A stretch of 64,000 nucleotides of DNA from Psychromonas algicola. Its GTDB lineage: Bacteria > Pseudomonadota > Gammaproteobacteria > Enterobacterales > Psychromonadaceae. Below are positions 16,709 to 26,003 of the stretch, one piece after another; position 1 is the first letter of the stretch; each line of letters opens with the position of its first letter. The stretch covers positions 27,348-91,347 of the forward strand of contig NZ_SNUB01000013.1 of the NCBI RefSeq assembly GCF_004378355.1, read 5' to 3'. The notes under the pieces were generated by a model, which was not told the origin of the DNA, searched no databases, and saw only the letters and a program-made list of their open reading frames with translations. Made by a program: the position numbers and the translations under genes.

Positions 16709-17629
16709 TTGGAAATCAAAACACTTAAAAGCTTTATTGCAGTCGCAACGCTTAAGAACTTTTCTTTGGCTGCTAAGCAATTACATTCCACTCAACCGAC
16801 AGTGAGTAGACAGATTTCTGAATTGGAAAGGTGCGTTGGCGTAAAACTTTTAGTGCGTACCACACATGGAGTGGAGTTAACGGAAGCCGGAAAGTGCCTG
16901 TTAATCGAAGGTACTAAAATCATTAATAATGATGTAAAGGTTATCGAGCAATTAAGATCAATTAGTGGAATTAATACTAAGTCTATTAACATTGGTTATC
17001 TCGCATCCGCATGTGCTGAGTTTTTACCTCGAATGATTAAAATATATTCAAGTTTATATCCAGATGTAAAATTAGAATTATTGGAAATGACCACCCCACA
17101 ACAATTTGATGCGCTACAAAATAATAAAATAGATATTGCTTTTTGTAGGCAGTTAGCGGATATAGAGCCGCATGCTTTATTTGAGCGACATCTCTATACG
17201 GATAAAATGGTCGCTATGGTGCCAAGCCAGCATTCATTAGCAAATCGCTCTTCACTTGTTTTATCAGATCTTATTCAAGAAAAAATAATATTATTTAAGA
17301 GACAGGATGCAGCAGAGCTTTATGATAAAATTATTTTAAGTTGTAAAAGCAGCGGTTTTATCCCTATTATTAATGGGCATGCTGAAAATATGCGCAATCT
17401 AATTACCTTGGTTGCATCTGGTTTAGGTGTGTCAATTGTGCCTGAACTGACTCGTTATATTTGCCCTGCAGAATGCAAATATATTCCGATTTCTGATCTT
17501 TCTATTTCTTTGGAACTTAATATGTATTTTAAAAACAGAGCGTCTAAAAGACACATTAAGCAATTTACAGAAGTGTGTATTAAAGAGATGGCTATAGATA
17601 AAAAAATTGAATTGTTAAATGTTTGCTAA
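16709..17629 (+). CDS. LysR-family transcriptional regulator of the importer/lyase cluster
   Basis: 306 residues. The N-terminal winged helix-turn-helix reads TLKSFIAVATLKNFSLAAKQ then LHSTQPTVSRQISELE, followed by the LysR effector-binding domain (SINIGYLASACAEFLP, then ASGLGVSIVPE). The start is TTG at 16709: this is the only start that gives a complete helix-turn-helix, and no ATG lies further upstream in frame. It is divergent from the oppB-like gene, the usual arrangement for a LysR activator of the neighbouring operon. The inducer is probably an oligomer-derived metabolite (inference). Confidence 0.85.
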   Translation: MEIKTLKSFIAVATLKNFSLAAKQLHSTQPTVSRQISELERCVGVKLLVRTTHGVELTEAGKCLLIEGTKIINNDVKVIEQLRSISGINTKSINIGYLASACAEFLPRMIKIYSSLYPDVKLELLEMTTPQQFDALQNNKIDIAFCRQLADIEPHALFERHLYTDKMVAMVPSQHSLANRSSLVLSDLIQEKIILFKRQDAAELYDKIILSCKSSGFIPIINGHAENMRNLITLVASGLGVSIVPELTRYICPAECKYIPISDLSISLELNMYFKNRASKRHIKQFTEVCIKEMAIDKKIELLNVC

Positions 17630-17656
17630 GTTGCATTTACTACGTGAATTTAAGAA

Positions 17657-17694
17657 TTAATTAAGGGATTGTTAATTAACAATCCCTTAATTAA
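17657..17694. terminator. 38-bp perfect palindrome, bidirectional terminator candidate
   Basis: TTAATTAAGGGATTGTTAA is followed immediately by its exact complement, with no spacer. It lies between the LysR stop and the convergent zinc-ribbon gene. The stem core AGGGATTG/CAATCCCT flanked by A/T runs fits a two-way terminator. Confidence 0.65.
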
Positions 17695-17700
17695 AAGTAC

Positions 17701-18804
17701 TTATGCGTTCATTTTATAAAGATAAACGGCGCCAGCAATCACTATTGCAGAAACAATAACGGCGGCTGTAATTTTAAACACGGAATAAGGTCTTGTACCT
17801 TGAACTTCACCGGTTCTCGCATTCACCATAAACTGATAAACCTTACCTTTAAAGTTGTAGGCGCTCATCCATACCGGCAATAAAATATGTTTAAATTTTA
17901 CATCATGGTAAGCGGTTTGCTCAGATATAATTCTCTGTTCATCTCCACCAATATCGCGGCGTATTGTTGAATTTATTGTTGGATCCATTTTTTTCTTCGC
18001 AACAACAAAACCACCTTCTAAACCGACAGAATAACTTTCAACCTGAAAGCCTGCTACATATGAGCTATTAAACACTTCAAGGTTATCAAGATCCCACGGC
18101 TCTAGCTTATCAACGTATTTCTCTTCCATACGCTCTGATGCATGCACAAGTAAATCATCAAAGTTATTTCGAACATGACCAGATGCACTGCGCCACCTTG
18201 TATGTCTGACTTGTCGAGTTTTAGTCACTGATTTACCATCTACAGTTTCCGTATAAGACTCGGTCGTGTAGTAGTAATCACCACGTTGTCCTCGATAATA
18301 AGTTTCAGTGTTTGCATCAAAGGTCCAAAAAGGAGTGTAAATACCTTTTAAACCATCCATTCGTGCATATTCTTTTAACTTATTAGGTGCAAACCAAAGC
18401 TTTTTAAGCCAAAGTTTAAAGTTGCTTGCGGCTTCATTCTTGTTAATTTTGAAAGGTAATAACGATTCTGGCTTGAGTACTTTTGCTGATTTACCAACCG
18501 CCACAATTGCAGACCCACAGAAAGCACATTCGCCACTGGTTTGGTTTTCTTCTAAGGCGACTTCTGCTGCACAGGTGTTACACTTTGTAATAATCATATC
18601 AACAGTTTCACCTGCTGATTCTTGTTCTTGTAAGCGTTTAATCGCTTTATTAAAGTCTTTTTCTTTGATCTCTATATTATCTATTGGTGCATCAATGATA
18701 TTTTCAGTATCGCAGTAGGGACAAGTTAAATGCGACGTCCCAGGTTTAAATGTTAAATCAGCACCACAGTTACTACATGGAAATTTATCTACTTCGTTAC
18801 TCAT
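17701..18804 (-). CDS. Zinc-ribbon membrane protein (YdjG-like partner of SPFH protein)
   Basis: 367 residues. Two zinc ribbons lie at the N-terminus: CSNCG with CPYC in the first 32 residues, and CNTC with CAFCG around 75-95. They are followed by a large soluble domain (KFKLWLKKLWFAPNKL, and a YTPFWTFDANTETYYRGQRG motif) and one C-terminal membrane helix (about 343-363). Such TFIIB-like-ribbon proteins are often misnamed primosomal or helicase proteins. They occur next to SPFH/virion-core proteins, as in the Bacillus ydjFGHI operon linked to a PspA homologue and membrane stress. It lies 38 bp downstream of the SPFH gene. The function is not known. Confidence 0.75.
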   Translation of the reverse strand: MSNEVDKFPCSNCGADLTFKPGTSHLTCPYCDTENIIDAPIDNIEIKEKDFNKAIKRLQEQESAGETVDMIITKCNTCAAEVALEENQTSGECAFCGSAIVAVGKSAKVLKPESLLPFKINKNEAASNFKLWLKKLWFAPNKLKEYARMDGLKGIYTPFWTFDANTETYYRGQRGDYYYTTESYTETVDGKSVTKTRQVRHTRWRSASGHVRNNFDDLLVHASERMEEKYVDKLEPWDLDNLEVFNSSYVAGFQVESYSVGLEGGFVVAKKKMDPTINSTIRRDIGGDEQRIISEQTAYHDVKFKHILLPVWMSAYNFKGKVYQFMVNARTGEVQGTRPYSVFKITAAVIVSAIVIAGAVYLYKMNA

Positions 18805-18842
18805 ACTTTATTCGACCTTGTTCTGATAAACAGTATTGCTGA

Positions 18843-19955
18843 CTACATTGGAATTGGTGGTGGAACTTGAGCAAAAAGATTGCTTAATTCTGCAACTTCG
18901 CCTGCTGCAGTCCATGCTGCCATGCCTTCTTTCCACACTAAGGTTTCACGCTTAAGTTCACCTGAAGTGGCCTTTTGTGAAAGAGTATTGGTGTCAAAAG
19001 GACCCGTTTGTGCTCCGTTTACAGCCATAAAGAAAGTCACTGAAGAGGGAAGTGGTGGAGGTGTTGCTGTTTGTTGTGCTGGAGCTTGCTGAGTTTGTTG
19101 CCCTCCCATGGATTGTCCCATTTGATTTGCCATTGCAAAACCCATTCCCATTCCCATTCCACCGGCTGCTGTACCTCCGGGATTATTTGCTGCCGCTTCC
19201 ATTGAGTTGGCTGCTTGAAATTGTGTGTATTTGTTTAAATCTCCTATTACACCCATTGACGATCTTTTATCAATTGCTTCCTCTACGGCTTTTGGTAATG
19301 AAATGTTTTCAACTAATAGCTTAGAAAGCTCTAAGCCGTACTCTTGAAATTCAGGGGCGATTTTGTTGTTAATAAAATCGCCTAATTCATCATAATTAGA
19401 GGCTAAATCTAATACTGGAATTTTTGCTTCACCTAATGCATCTGAAAATCTTGCTACAACGATATTACGAAGTTGGCTAGCGATTTCATCCGAGCTGAAG
19501 TCACCGTCTGTACCAACAATTTCTTTAAGAAAAAGAGGGGCATCGGAGACTTTAAGGCAATATGAACCAAAAGCTCTGAGTCTTACTGGTCCAAAATCAG
19601 CATCTCTCAACATGATTGGGTTTTTAGTTCCCCATTTAAAATCGGTGAAGCGTTTTGTATTTACAAAATAAACTTCTGCCTTGAAGGGAGAGCTAAAACC
19701 GTATTTCCAGCCTTGTAATGTAGAGAGTACTGGTAAATTTGCGGTTTCAAGTTTATATCTTCCTGGTTGGAAAACATCAGCAATTTTACCTTCATTAACA
19801 AATACAGCTACTTGTGACTCTCGAACGGTCAGTTGAGCGCCATTTTTTATTTCATTCCCGTAACGTTCAAAACGGTGAACCATAGTATCGTTTGAGTCAT
19901 CTAACCATTCGATGATATCTATAAATTCGCCAACTAATTTGTCAAAAAATCCCAT
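18843..19955 (-). CDS. SPFH-domain (YdjI/virion-core-like) protein with C-terminal GYF_2 domain
   Basis: 370 residues. The SPFH-like core covers about 30-225, with a QLTVRESQVAVFVNEGKIAD start and the typical PGRYKLETANLPVL motif. A Gly/Met/Gln-rich linker covers about 250-300, and a GYF_2-type domain covers about 305-365 (FFMAVNGAQTGPFD, then ETLVWKEGMAAWTAAGEV). It closely resembles the YdjI family, which in Bacillus helps recruit a PspA-like protein to the membrane. No PspA gene is visible here. The ribosome site AAGGAG precedes ATG 19955. It is probably the first gene of a two-gene operon with the zinc-ribbon membrane protein. A role in envelope maintenance is inference. Confidence 0.8.
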   Translation of the reverse strand: MGFFDKLVGEFIDIIEWLDDSNDTMVHRFERYGNEIKNGAQLTVRESQVAVFVNEGKIADVFQPGRYKLETANLPVLSTLQGWKYGFSSPFKAEVYFVNTKRFTDFKWGTKNPIMLRDADFGPVRLRAFGSYCLKVSDAPLFLKEIVGTDGDFSSDEIASQLRNIVVARFSDALGEAKIPVLDLASNYDELGDFINNKIAPEFQEYGLELSKLLVENISLPKAVEEAIDKRSSMGVIGDLNKYTQFQAANSMEAAANNPGGTAAGGMGMGMGFAMANQMGQSMGGQQTQQAPAQQTATPPPLPSSVTFFMAVNGAQTGPFDTNTLSQKATSGELKRETLVWKEGMAAWTAAGEVAELSNLFAQVPPPIPM

Positions 19956-20132
19956 GTACTTCTCCTTAAATAATTGCGGTCATCATATTTCATTTAAATG
20001 GAATTATCCATTTTTGATAAAACGATAAGTTTTAATTTGTAGTGTTCACGATAAGAAATTATATATATTTCTAATAGAATGGTGCCCTTATTGTGAGAAT
20101 CTAAGTATAAATTTAGATGACTAAATAAGTAT

Positions 20133-21497
20133 TTATTCGCTTTTAACCTGTTTTGAATTTTCGTAAAACTTCAAACGGTTTGCTAGGGTTTTTCTGAAAG
20201 GCTGCCATTTTAATACTTCATCAAATAACATGATTCCAAATACAACATATAGAGGTGCATCAAGGTAAATCATTAACGCACATAAAGGTAACGAAATGAT
20301 CCATTGTGTAATGATGTTGATACGGACAATTAAATAACTATCGCCCATTGCCCGTATCATATTGCCGCAGAACATATTATTAGTGCGAACTAGTGGAAGA
20401 ATGATATAAACAGGTGCAATAGTCGCCAATGCAATAATGGTTGCTTCAGATAAATTAGGATAGATCGCTGGCGCTAATTCACTAAAAGTATAGAAAATAA
20501 GTAATATAAAAAACGATATTATTCGCGCAACAAAGAGTGATTGGTAAACAAAAGGGGGAATAGCAGTGAATTCTTTTTTTCCTATTTGTTGGCTAACAAT
20601 AATAGTACTTGCTTGCGTCCATGTATTTGCAAACATAGAGCCTATTTTTATCCAAGGTAACACTAATGTAATTGCCGCATAAGCAGGAACTGGAAGTTGT
20701 GCAAATAACATTTGGAATAATAATGCACCCGTCAATAATACGATGAAGTTAGCGACGATGGGGACCACTTCTTGAATATGTTCAATCACTGATGCTTTAT
20801 TGACGACACTAAAACCTTCAACTTTGCCTCGTTGCTTTTCTTGGTTAAAGCGATAAGCGAGATAAGTAAAACGGATCACAATTGCAATTACACTTCCCCA
20901 TGCTGCCCCTGCAAGCCCTAATTCTGGTGCTCCCCATAACCCGTGAATAAGAATAATACTGCAGATAACATTACAAGGAATTTCAATCATAAAACCATAA
21001 AGCGGAATACGTGTATTACGAGTAGAGTTAAAATAAACAACGACAACCTGTGAGGCAGATGAAAACAGCAGTAAAAGTAATGCGACTTGTACATAACTTT
21101 TGGCTTCTGCTGCTACTAACGGATCATGACTGATAAAGTCGATTAGTGGAGAACCAACGAGTAGTAATGTAATTAATGCTAATACAGAAAAACTGAGATT
21201 GGTGACCCAAGCAGACGCCATGACTAAGCCAATATGCTTTTTATTACCTGCGCCAACGGTTCTTGAAAGTACCAATTGTGTGCCATTAGCAATGGCAAAT
21301 TGAATACCGATAAGGAAAGCGATAATTGCACCAGCGATACCAAAGGCGGCGACTTGTGTTTCACCTAGTGAAGCGATTAATAACAAATCGATAATGGTGA
21401 CAGATTGCATCAATATTGCATTGCAGGTCATTGGCCATGCAAGCGATACATTTTGTAACAGTGTTTCTTTTGAGAATGTTATATTTGAGAACTTCAT
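20133..21497 (-). CDS. MATE-family multidrug/sodium antiporter
   Basis: 454 residues with about twelve hydrophobic segments in two homologous halves. The N-terminal half shows SLAWPMTCNAILMQSVTIID, like the helix-1 region of MATE transporters, and VAAFGIAGAIIAFLIGIQ. The family exports organic cations or metabolites using Na+ or H+. ATG 21497 has AAGG five bases upstream; an ATG four codons earlier lacks one. The gene stands alone with no visible regulator, though the downstream SPFH pair has the same orientation. Confidence 0.85.
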   Translation of the reverse strand: MKFSNITFSKETLLQNVSLAWPMTCNAILMQSVTIIDLLLIASLGETQVAAFGIAGAIIAFLIGIQFAIANGTQLVLSRTVGAGNKKHIGLVMASAWVTNLSFSVLALITLLLVGSPLIDFISHDPLVAAEAKSYVQVALLLLLFSSASQVVVVYFNSTRNTRIPLYGFMIEIPCNVICSIILIHGLWGAPELGLAGAAWGSVIAIVIRFTYLAYRFNQEKQRGKVEGFSVVNKASVIEHIQEVVPIVANFIVLLTGALLFQMLFAQLPVPAYAAITLVLPWIKIGSMFANTWTQASTIIVSQQIGKKEFTAIPPFVYQSLFVARIISFFILLIFYTFSELAPAIYPNLSEATIIALATIAPVYIILPLVRTNNMFCGNMIRAMGDSYLIVRINIITQWIISLPLCALMIYLDAPLYVVFGIMLFDEVLKWQPFRKTLANRLKFYENSKQVKSE

Positions 21498-21753
21498 AAA
21501 CCTTCGCATATTCTTTTAAATTGGTAAGTTGAAGAGGTTAATATTTTTAATAGTGCCGTCATTTTTATTGGCTAGTGTGTTTTTATAGTCAAAATTTGAG
21601 GAACGTTTAGTGAGTTTGGTTGTTCACTTTATTTGTTAAGCCATTAATTATATGAGGTAAAATATGCAGTGGAGTTTAAGCTAGAAAATGTTTTATGTCC
21701 GTGAGCATTCCGACAAAATGCTTGGCTAGTTTATTAGCTAAAACATTGCATCA

Positions 21754-22329
21754 TTATTCATCTCGAGTTAGGAGTTGAAGCACTATAGTGTTAGAAACCC
21801 AATCACCATTAACCACTTGTATAGTATATTCAGAAGTTTCCCATTGTAAATTTAGCTTACTTCTAAGATTTAGAACTTCTATTGTATAGTGATGGCTTGC
21901 TGTTACAGCTGCTACTGGCTGTGGTATTTGTGCTGGTGGAATTTTATTCTTAATGGTATCAAATAATGGGGTTTCATTATATTGATTAGCGTTTATATTC
22001 TTCCATCTTATAAGTGCATTTTCGAACAAAGGTGTCGCAGATAGAGATTCTTCATCTAGCCCAATCAACACAAGCAAAGGGGCTGAATCGTATTGGGTAA
22101 TATTAATTGGCGAATGGGCTTTTAGTGCAATCCCTTCTATCCTCTGCATTGGTAAATTTGCCGAAACTGCCGCTTTAAGTGTTTTTTCTTCTAATAATAA
22201 TTGTGGATTAATACTATCAAGTACTTCCATTAATATTGTATTAGACACTATTGAATCTCCAACCTTTGATTTTATTAGATTTATATTATTTATTGCCGAG
22301 GCATAAGCGGAATAGCTTAGTAGTATCAA
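21754..22329 (-). CDS. Exported protein of unknown function, start uncertain
   Basis: At least 191 residues from a TTG at 22329. Upstream the same frame stays open for 16 further codons to an ATT at 22377 and reads IKVKFNVTVNIIRIATLILL. Together with SYSAYASA this makes a full signal peptide. No ATG, GTG or TTG lies in that extension, and a stop precedes it. The mature part has no recognised domain. It includes a Pro/Ala-rich linker (PPAQIPQPVAAVTA) and a C-terminal segment rich in beta-type residues. True start, non-standard start and N-terminal decay are all possible. Confidence 0.5.
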   Translation of the reverse strand: MILLSYSAYASAINNINLIKSKVGDSIVSNTILMEVLDSINPQLLLEEKTLKAAVSANLPMQRIEGIALKAHSPINITQYDSAPLLVLIGLDEESLSATPLFENALIRWKNINANQYNETPLFDTIKNKIPPAQIPQPVAAVTASHHYTIEVLNLRSKLNLQWETSEYTIQVVNGDWVSNTIVLQLLTRDE

Positions 22330-22435
22330 GGTGGCAATACGTATTATATTAACAGTAACATTAAATTTAACTTTAATTTTTTTATTTAAAAGTCAAAGTA
22401 GGCTCTTATTTTTTTATTTTATTGTGCTTATTTTG

Positions 22436-22460
22436 TTGACAGTAGGTAGGTGTTTGTCAA
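22436..22460 (+). promoter_or_regulatory. TTGACA-N13-TGTCAA dyad before the AraC-like gene
   Basis: TTGACA could serve as a -35 box and is mirrored by TGTCAA 13 bases later. It lies about 80-100 bp before the small AraC-type gene. A poor -10 (AATATT) follows at 17-bp spacing. Candidate promoter/operator only. Confidence 0.3.
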
Positions 22461-22536
22461 TATTTTGTTTCCTTGTGGTGTTTGTTAATTTGCTTTTAGT
22501 TGATTGAGGCTTCTTAAGTTACTGTTTTTATATTGA

Positions 22537-22854
22537 TTGTTTTGTTTTTGTGATTACATGCAAGCAAACTTTCATCGACAGGTTTATCTTGCTGAACTTG
22601 CTGAGTTAGCGCAATTGAGCGAGTATCATTTTTGTCGTATGTTTAAAGAAAGTTTGGCGCAAACTCCTCAAGCTTATTTACTTTCAGTTAGAATTGAACA
22701 GGTTAAATTACGTATAAGTAAGGTGGCGGATCAGGAAAGTTTATCGGATATTGCTTTACAGTGTGGTTTTTCAAATCAAAGCCATATGGGGCGTTATTTC
22801 AAAAAATTGGTAGGAATATCTCCTAGAGAGTATCGTTATTTAAGCGCAAGTTAA
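22537..22854 (+). CDS. Small AraC-type regulator (DNA-binding domain only)
   Basis: 105 residues that are almost entirely an AraC/XylS double helix-turn-helix: LAELAELAQLSEYHFCRMFK for the first, and LSDIALQCGFSNQSHMGRYF with KKLVGISPREYR for the second. The size resembles stand-alone members such as SoxS (107). The frame opens with TTG right after a stop codon; an ATG at 22558 is the alternative but cuts into the first helix. No sensor domain is encoded upstream in any frame I could read. It may be a genuine short regulator or the surviving end of a larger one. The target is unknown; the divergent gene is the unknown exported protein. Confidence 0.7.
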   Translation: MFCFCDYMQANFHRQVYLAELAELAQLSEYHFCRMFKESLAQTPQAYLLSVRIEQVKLRISKVADQESLSDIALQCGFSNQSHMGRYFKKLVGISPREYRYLSAS

Positions 22855-22863
22855 AAGCTCTTT

Positions 22864-22897
22864 AAACCGTATTGAAAACATATTCTCAATACGGTTT
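22864..22897. terminator. Bidirectional terminator between AraC-like gene and chemoreceptor
   Basis: A perfect 12-bp stem (AAACCGTATTGA and complement) with a 10-base loop, between two convergent stop codons and flanked by A- and T-rich sequence on both sides. Confidence 0.8.
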
Positions 22898-22904
22898 ATC
22901 TTTA

Positions 22905-24584
22905 TTATTTCAATTTAAAGTAACTGACTGAATTCAATAATTTATGGCTCAGTTCTGAAAGAGAAGAAGCTGATGCCATTGATACATGAGCACGATTAGT
23001 ACTTTCTTTAGAAACTTGGTTTACATCATTCACGTTAGTTTGTATCTCATCTAATGTGTTTTTCTGTAATATTGCAGCTGATGATGTTTCTTTTGAAATC
23101 TCTTTGATCTGTTCAATAGACATATTGATTTCATCTATCACATTACCTGTATCGGATACGTGAGCCACACTTTCTAATGATTTACTGTGGCTATGGTTGA
23201 TCATTGATACCGCTGATAATGTACTCTTCTTAAGTGTTTCGATGGTTGATTGAATTTCACCTGTAGAGTCTTGTGTACGTTGTGCTAGGTTTCTTACTTC
23301 ATCTGCTACAACAGAGAAACCACGTCCATATTCGCCTGCTCGTGCTGCTTCAATCGCTGCATTGAGTGCGAGTAGGTTGGTTTGATCTGCAATGCTTTTA
23401 ATAACTTCAAGAATACTTGCGATATTATCTGCTTCAGTATCTAGCTTTTTAATGGCTTGTACTGAAGTATCTATTTCATCGGCAAGCTCTTCAATAGAGG
23501 CGATGGTGATATCTACAATCTCTTTACCTTTGTGTGCGGATTCAATGGCATTGTCTGATTTAGCGACTGTGCTCTCGGCATGTTCAGATAATTGTGTTGA
23601 AACAGTATAAAGTTCATCAACAGAGCTTGATAGTTTCGCCATTTCTATATGTTGAAACTCGGCATCATCAATTCGTTGCTTATTATCATTAAGCAGACCA
23701 TCTGTAGATTTATCTAGATTACTAGCTAATGATGTCACGGATTTAAATATTTTGTTCAGATTATCTGTCATGCTGAAAACAGAGCGTTTGATTTCACTTA
23801 TCTCGTCGTTGTTTTTTCCAACGTCAATGCTTTTACTGAGGTCACCTTCAGCTAGAGAATGGGTTACAGATACAATGGACTGTAAATCTTTCTTCAAACG
23901 AGTCAGCATAAAGAATGAGAAAATAATGACGATAAAGAAGATGCTTGTGGCTAGAATGGTCGATTGAACCACAATTTTATTTTCTGCTTCAATGATTCCT
24001 TTTGAGCGTATATCAACTACTTGATCATGCATTAAGTTAATATCGTTAATGCTTTGTATAACGGGTTCAAAAGCTTGTCCTGCGGCTTTTTCTGCTTTTT
24101 TACGGTGTACAAATGTCGCTTGCGTTAACCAAACGTCAGTTAATGATGCCAGTGCTGAATTTAAATGTTCTGCTTGCTCTATTAGTAAATCTCTTTTAAA
24201 AAGAATGCCTTCTTCTTTTGGAAGTTGAAGTGCTGAATTCCATTCTTTTTCAAGGGCTGGGCTGGTGTCTTTTAAATCTTCAATATATTGACTAAGTAGG
24301 GTTTCAACTTTTTGAGTCGCATTTTCTAGATCTTTCTTTTCCACAGCCCTTGCTGAAAACCTCATTCCCATGTCTTCTGTGAATTGATATGCCTTTAAGA
24401 TATCTTTCCATTCGTTATTGATATTGGAATAGAACTGTCTAATTTCAGAATCTAAAACAACATCGTTAACAACGGTTCTACTATTGGTGACGAGGTTAAT
24501 GGAAACAAAAAGCAAGGAACACATTAATACAACAACAAGACTTGAAATCTTAAAAGATAGCGTTAAATTTCTGAATAGATTCAT
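22905..24584 (-). CDS. Methyl-accepting chemotaxis protein
   Basis: 559 residues. The layout is: membrane helix 1 at about 12-32; a periplasmic four-helix-type sensor to about 205; membrane helix 2 at about 206-228; a HAMP domain; then a long coiled-coil signalling domain whose hairpin tip contains the conserved [18 protein letters not shown] (around 390-410) and [12 protein letters not shown]. It senses an extracellular or periplasmic ligand and controls CheA at the cell pole. The ligand is unknown; the sensor does not resemble Cache or PAS types by eye. No che gene is nearby, so it is an orphan receptor. A TAGG-type ribosome site precedes ATG 24584. Confidence 0.92.
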   Translation of the reverse strand: MNLFRNLTLSFKISSLVVVLMCSLLFVSINLVTNSRTVVNDVVLDSEIRQFYSNINNEWKDILKAYQFTEDMGMRFSARAVEKKDLENATQKVETLLSQYIEDLKDTSPALEKEWNSALQLPKEEGILFKRDLLIEQAEHLNSALASLTDVWLTQATFVHRKKAEKAAGQAFEPVIQSINDINLMHDQVVDIRSKGIIEAENKIVVQSTILATSIFFIVIIFSFFMLTRLKKDLQSIVSVTHSLAEGDLSKSIDVGKNNDEISEIKRSVFSMTDNLNKIFKSVTSLASNLDKSTDGLLNDNKQRIDDAEFQHIEMAKLSSSVDELYTVSTQLSEHAESTVAKSDNAIESAHKGKEIVDITIASIEELADEIDTSVQAIKKLDTEADNIASILEVIKSIADQTNLLALNAAIEAARAGEYGRGFSVVADEVRNLAQRTQDSTGEIQSTIETLKKSTLSAVSMINHSHSKSLESVAHVSDTGNVIDEINMSIEQIKEISKETSSAAILQKNTLDEIQTNVNDVNQVSKESTNRAHVSMASASSLSELSHKLLNSVSYFKLK

Positions 24585-24940
24585 ACTAAATACCTACTTT
24601 ATTATTGTTTTTAAAAGGCGATTGATGAATGAGTGTCGAGATAATTCTCTCTGTATATTTTGTTTAGCGCGATTTCTTATACCCATTTTCATTTAATATT
24701 TACTCGCTTATTTCTCAGTTGATATTTGAATTTAAACTGAGTTAATAGTAGTTACTATTTGTAATACAGCTAGTAATAAAAAATACTACCTTAGATATAG
24801 AAAAAGTAGAAGTTATGACTGAAAAATATAAAATTTTCCAAGACTTCATTACCTTCGGTTACGTTTTGTTACTTTGTTTTTGTTGAAAATGGCTTTTTTA
24901 AAAAAAGAGGGGAGAAGATAGAGGAAAAACCTCTATCTTT
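24585..24940. other. Intergenic region upstream of the chemoreceptor
   Basis: About 356 bp, AT-rich. It contains a 7-bp dyad CTCAGTT...AACTGAG at 24714-24741 that could be an operator. A 9-bp hairpin at 24916-24938 (AGATAGAGG / CCTCTATCT) lies just after the unknown gene ending at 24941; a T-run is nearest on the plus strand and a more distant one lies on the minus strand. No gene or known RNA was seen. Confidence 0.4.
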
Positions 24941-25915
24941 TTATAAAGTTTGTAATTTAAATTGCTCAATAATATCTTTGTGTTTTTGAGCTAATGCTCC
25001 TGCTTGAACCGTTGGAATACGTTTTAAGTCAACTTCTTGATTGGTTTTTGAAAATTCGCTGGCAAAGTGTGCTGCTAATTCATGTTTACGTGTTTGTTGA
25101 GAAAGATCGGCAATGTCGATAGCAGGATCAAAACGATGAAAGCCTTGATAGCTAAAATGTTGATCAACATGTAAATCACTAAGACGAACAAACTCTTGCA
25201 TTAAAGCGCGGCTAATTCCGTTAAGCGTTAATGATTCTACTTGTAGATAAAGCACTCTATTTTCCATTTCAGGTAATGTGCTACGTTCTGTTTGGTTGAC
25301 TTTAATATCAACTAGCCACAATCCATTGCTTCTTTGTTGTACTTCCTGAAGGCTTACTGTGCTGTGATCATAAGTAATCAATGGTAAAATTTTCGCTATT
25401 TTCTCCTCTGGTGAGGTGTCAATATCAGGCGCAGGAGTGCATTGTTTTTTATCATAAAACTCAGCCATTAAAGGCAAATCTATATGAGTATTAAAAGGTG
25501 TTGTAATGCTTTCTTCTAGCGTTAGTTTAAAAAGCTCGCGGATTTCATGCTCTCGGGATTTTTTAATTGCTAAAAAAACGCTTTGAATAACTTCAGATGT
25601 AGGTAATTCAGATTCAACACGCCATTTTCGACCAAATAATAATTTTAAATCATTAGGTTTTTGAGTAGATTTTTTATGGTAATTATCATGGCCTACGACA
25701 CCAATTTGAATGTAAATACCGCCTTGATCTTGAGTGGCAAAAACAACATACCTTGGATCATACTCAATATCACAGATAAGCGCTTCAACACTTTCTAAAG
25801 TATGGTGATAAGTTAAATAATGTTGTGGGATGCAGTAATCACCATTACTAAGCTGCACTTTGGGTGCTTTTGGCATTACTTTTTCCCCTAAACGTAGCGG
25901 AATTTCTTGGACCAT
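24941..25915 (-). CDS. Conserved-looking protein of unknown function
   Basis: 324 residues, soluble, with no signal peptide or membrane segment. The sequence has mixed alpha/beta character with a YVVFATQDQGGIYIQIGVVG stretch near residue 55, a Pro-rich middle (TPAPDIDTSPEEK) and a helical C-terminus rich in Gln and Lys. I recognise no family. It lies alone between the chemoreceptor and a palindromic repeat. The first ATG is preceded by AAGG. Codon use is like its neighbours, so it is probably a real gene. Confidence 0.55.
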   Translation of the reverse strand: MVQEIPLRLGEKVMPKAPKVQLSNGDYCIPQHYLTYHHTLESVEALICDIEYDPRYVVFATQDQGGIYIQIGVVGHDNYHKKSTQKPNDLKLLFGRKWRVESELPTSEVIQSVFLAIKKSREHEIRELFKLTLEESITTPFNTHIDLPLMAEFYDKKQCTPAPDIDTSPEEKIAKILPLITYDHSTVSLQEVQQRSNGLWLVDIKVNQTERSTLPEMENRVLYLQVESLTLNGISRALMQEFVRLSDLHVDQHFSYQGFHRFDPAIDIADLSQQTRKHELAAHFASEFSKTNQEVDLKRIPTVQAGALAQKHKDIIEQFKLQTL

Positions 25916-25944
25916 CTGATCAACCTTATCATCGTAATTTAAAC

Positions 25945-26003
25945 TATATACCCGTTATCATTCAGATTGTTGTGTTTTGCAATTGAATGATGATGGGTAT
26001 ATA
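25945..26003. repeat. 59-bp palindromic repeat (REP/MITE-like)
   Basis: TATATACCCGTTATCATTCA at the left and TGAATGATGATGGGTATATA at the right are inverted repeats with two mismatches around a 19-bp centre. Palindromes beginning ATACCCGTTAT are a known type of dispersed repeat in enteric and marine gammaproteobacteria. It sits 30 bp upstream of the unknown gene's start. Confidence 0.6.

Noticed and set aside
22537..22854. Truncated large AraC gene with a lost sensor domain
   Set aside because: No sensor-domain remnant is readable upstream in any frame, and stand-alone regulators of about this size exist, so truncation is not claimed.
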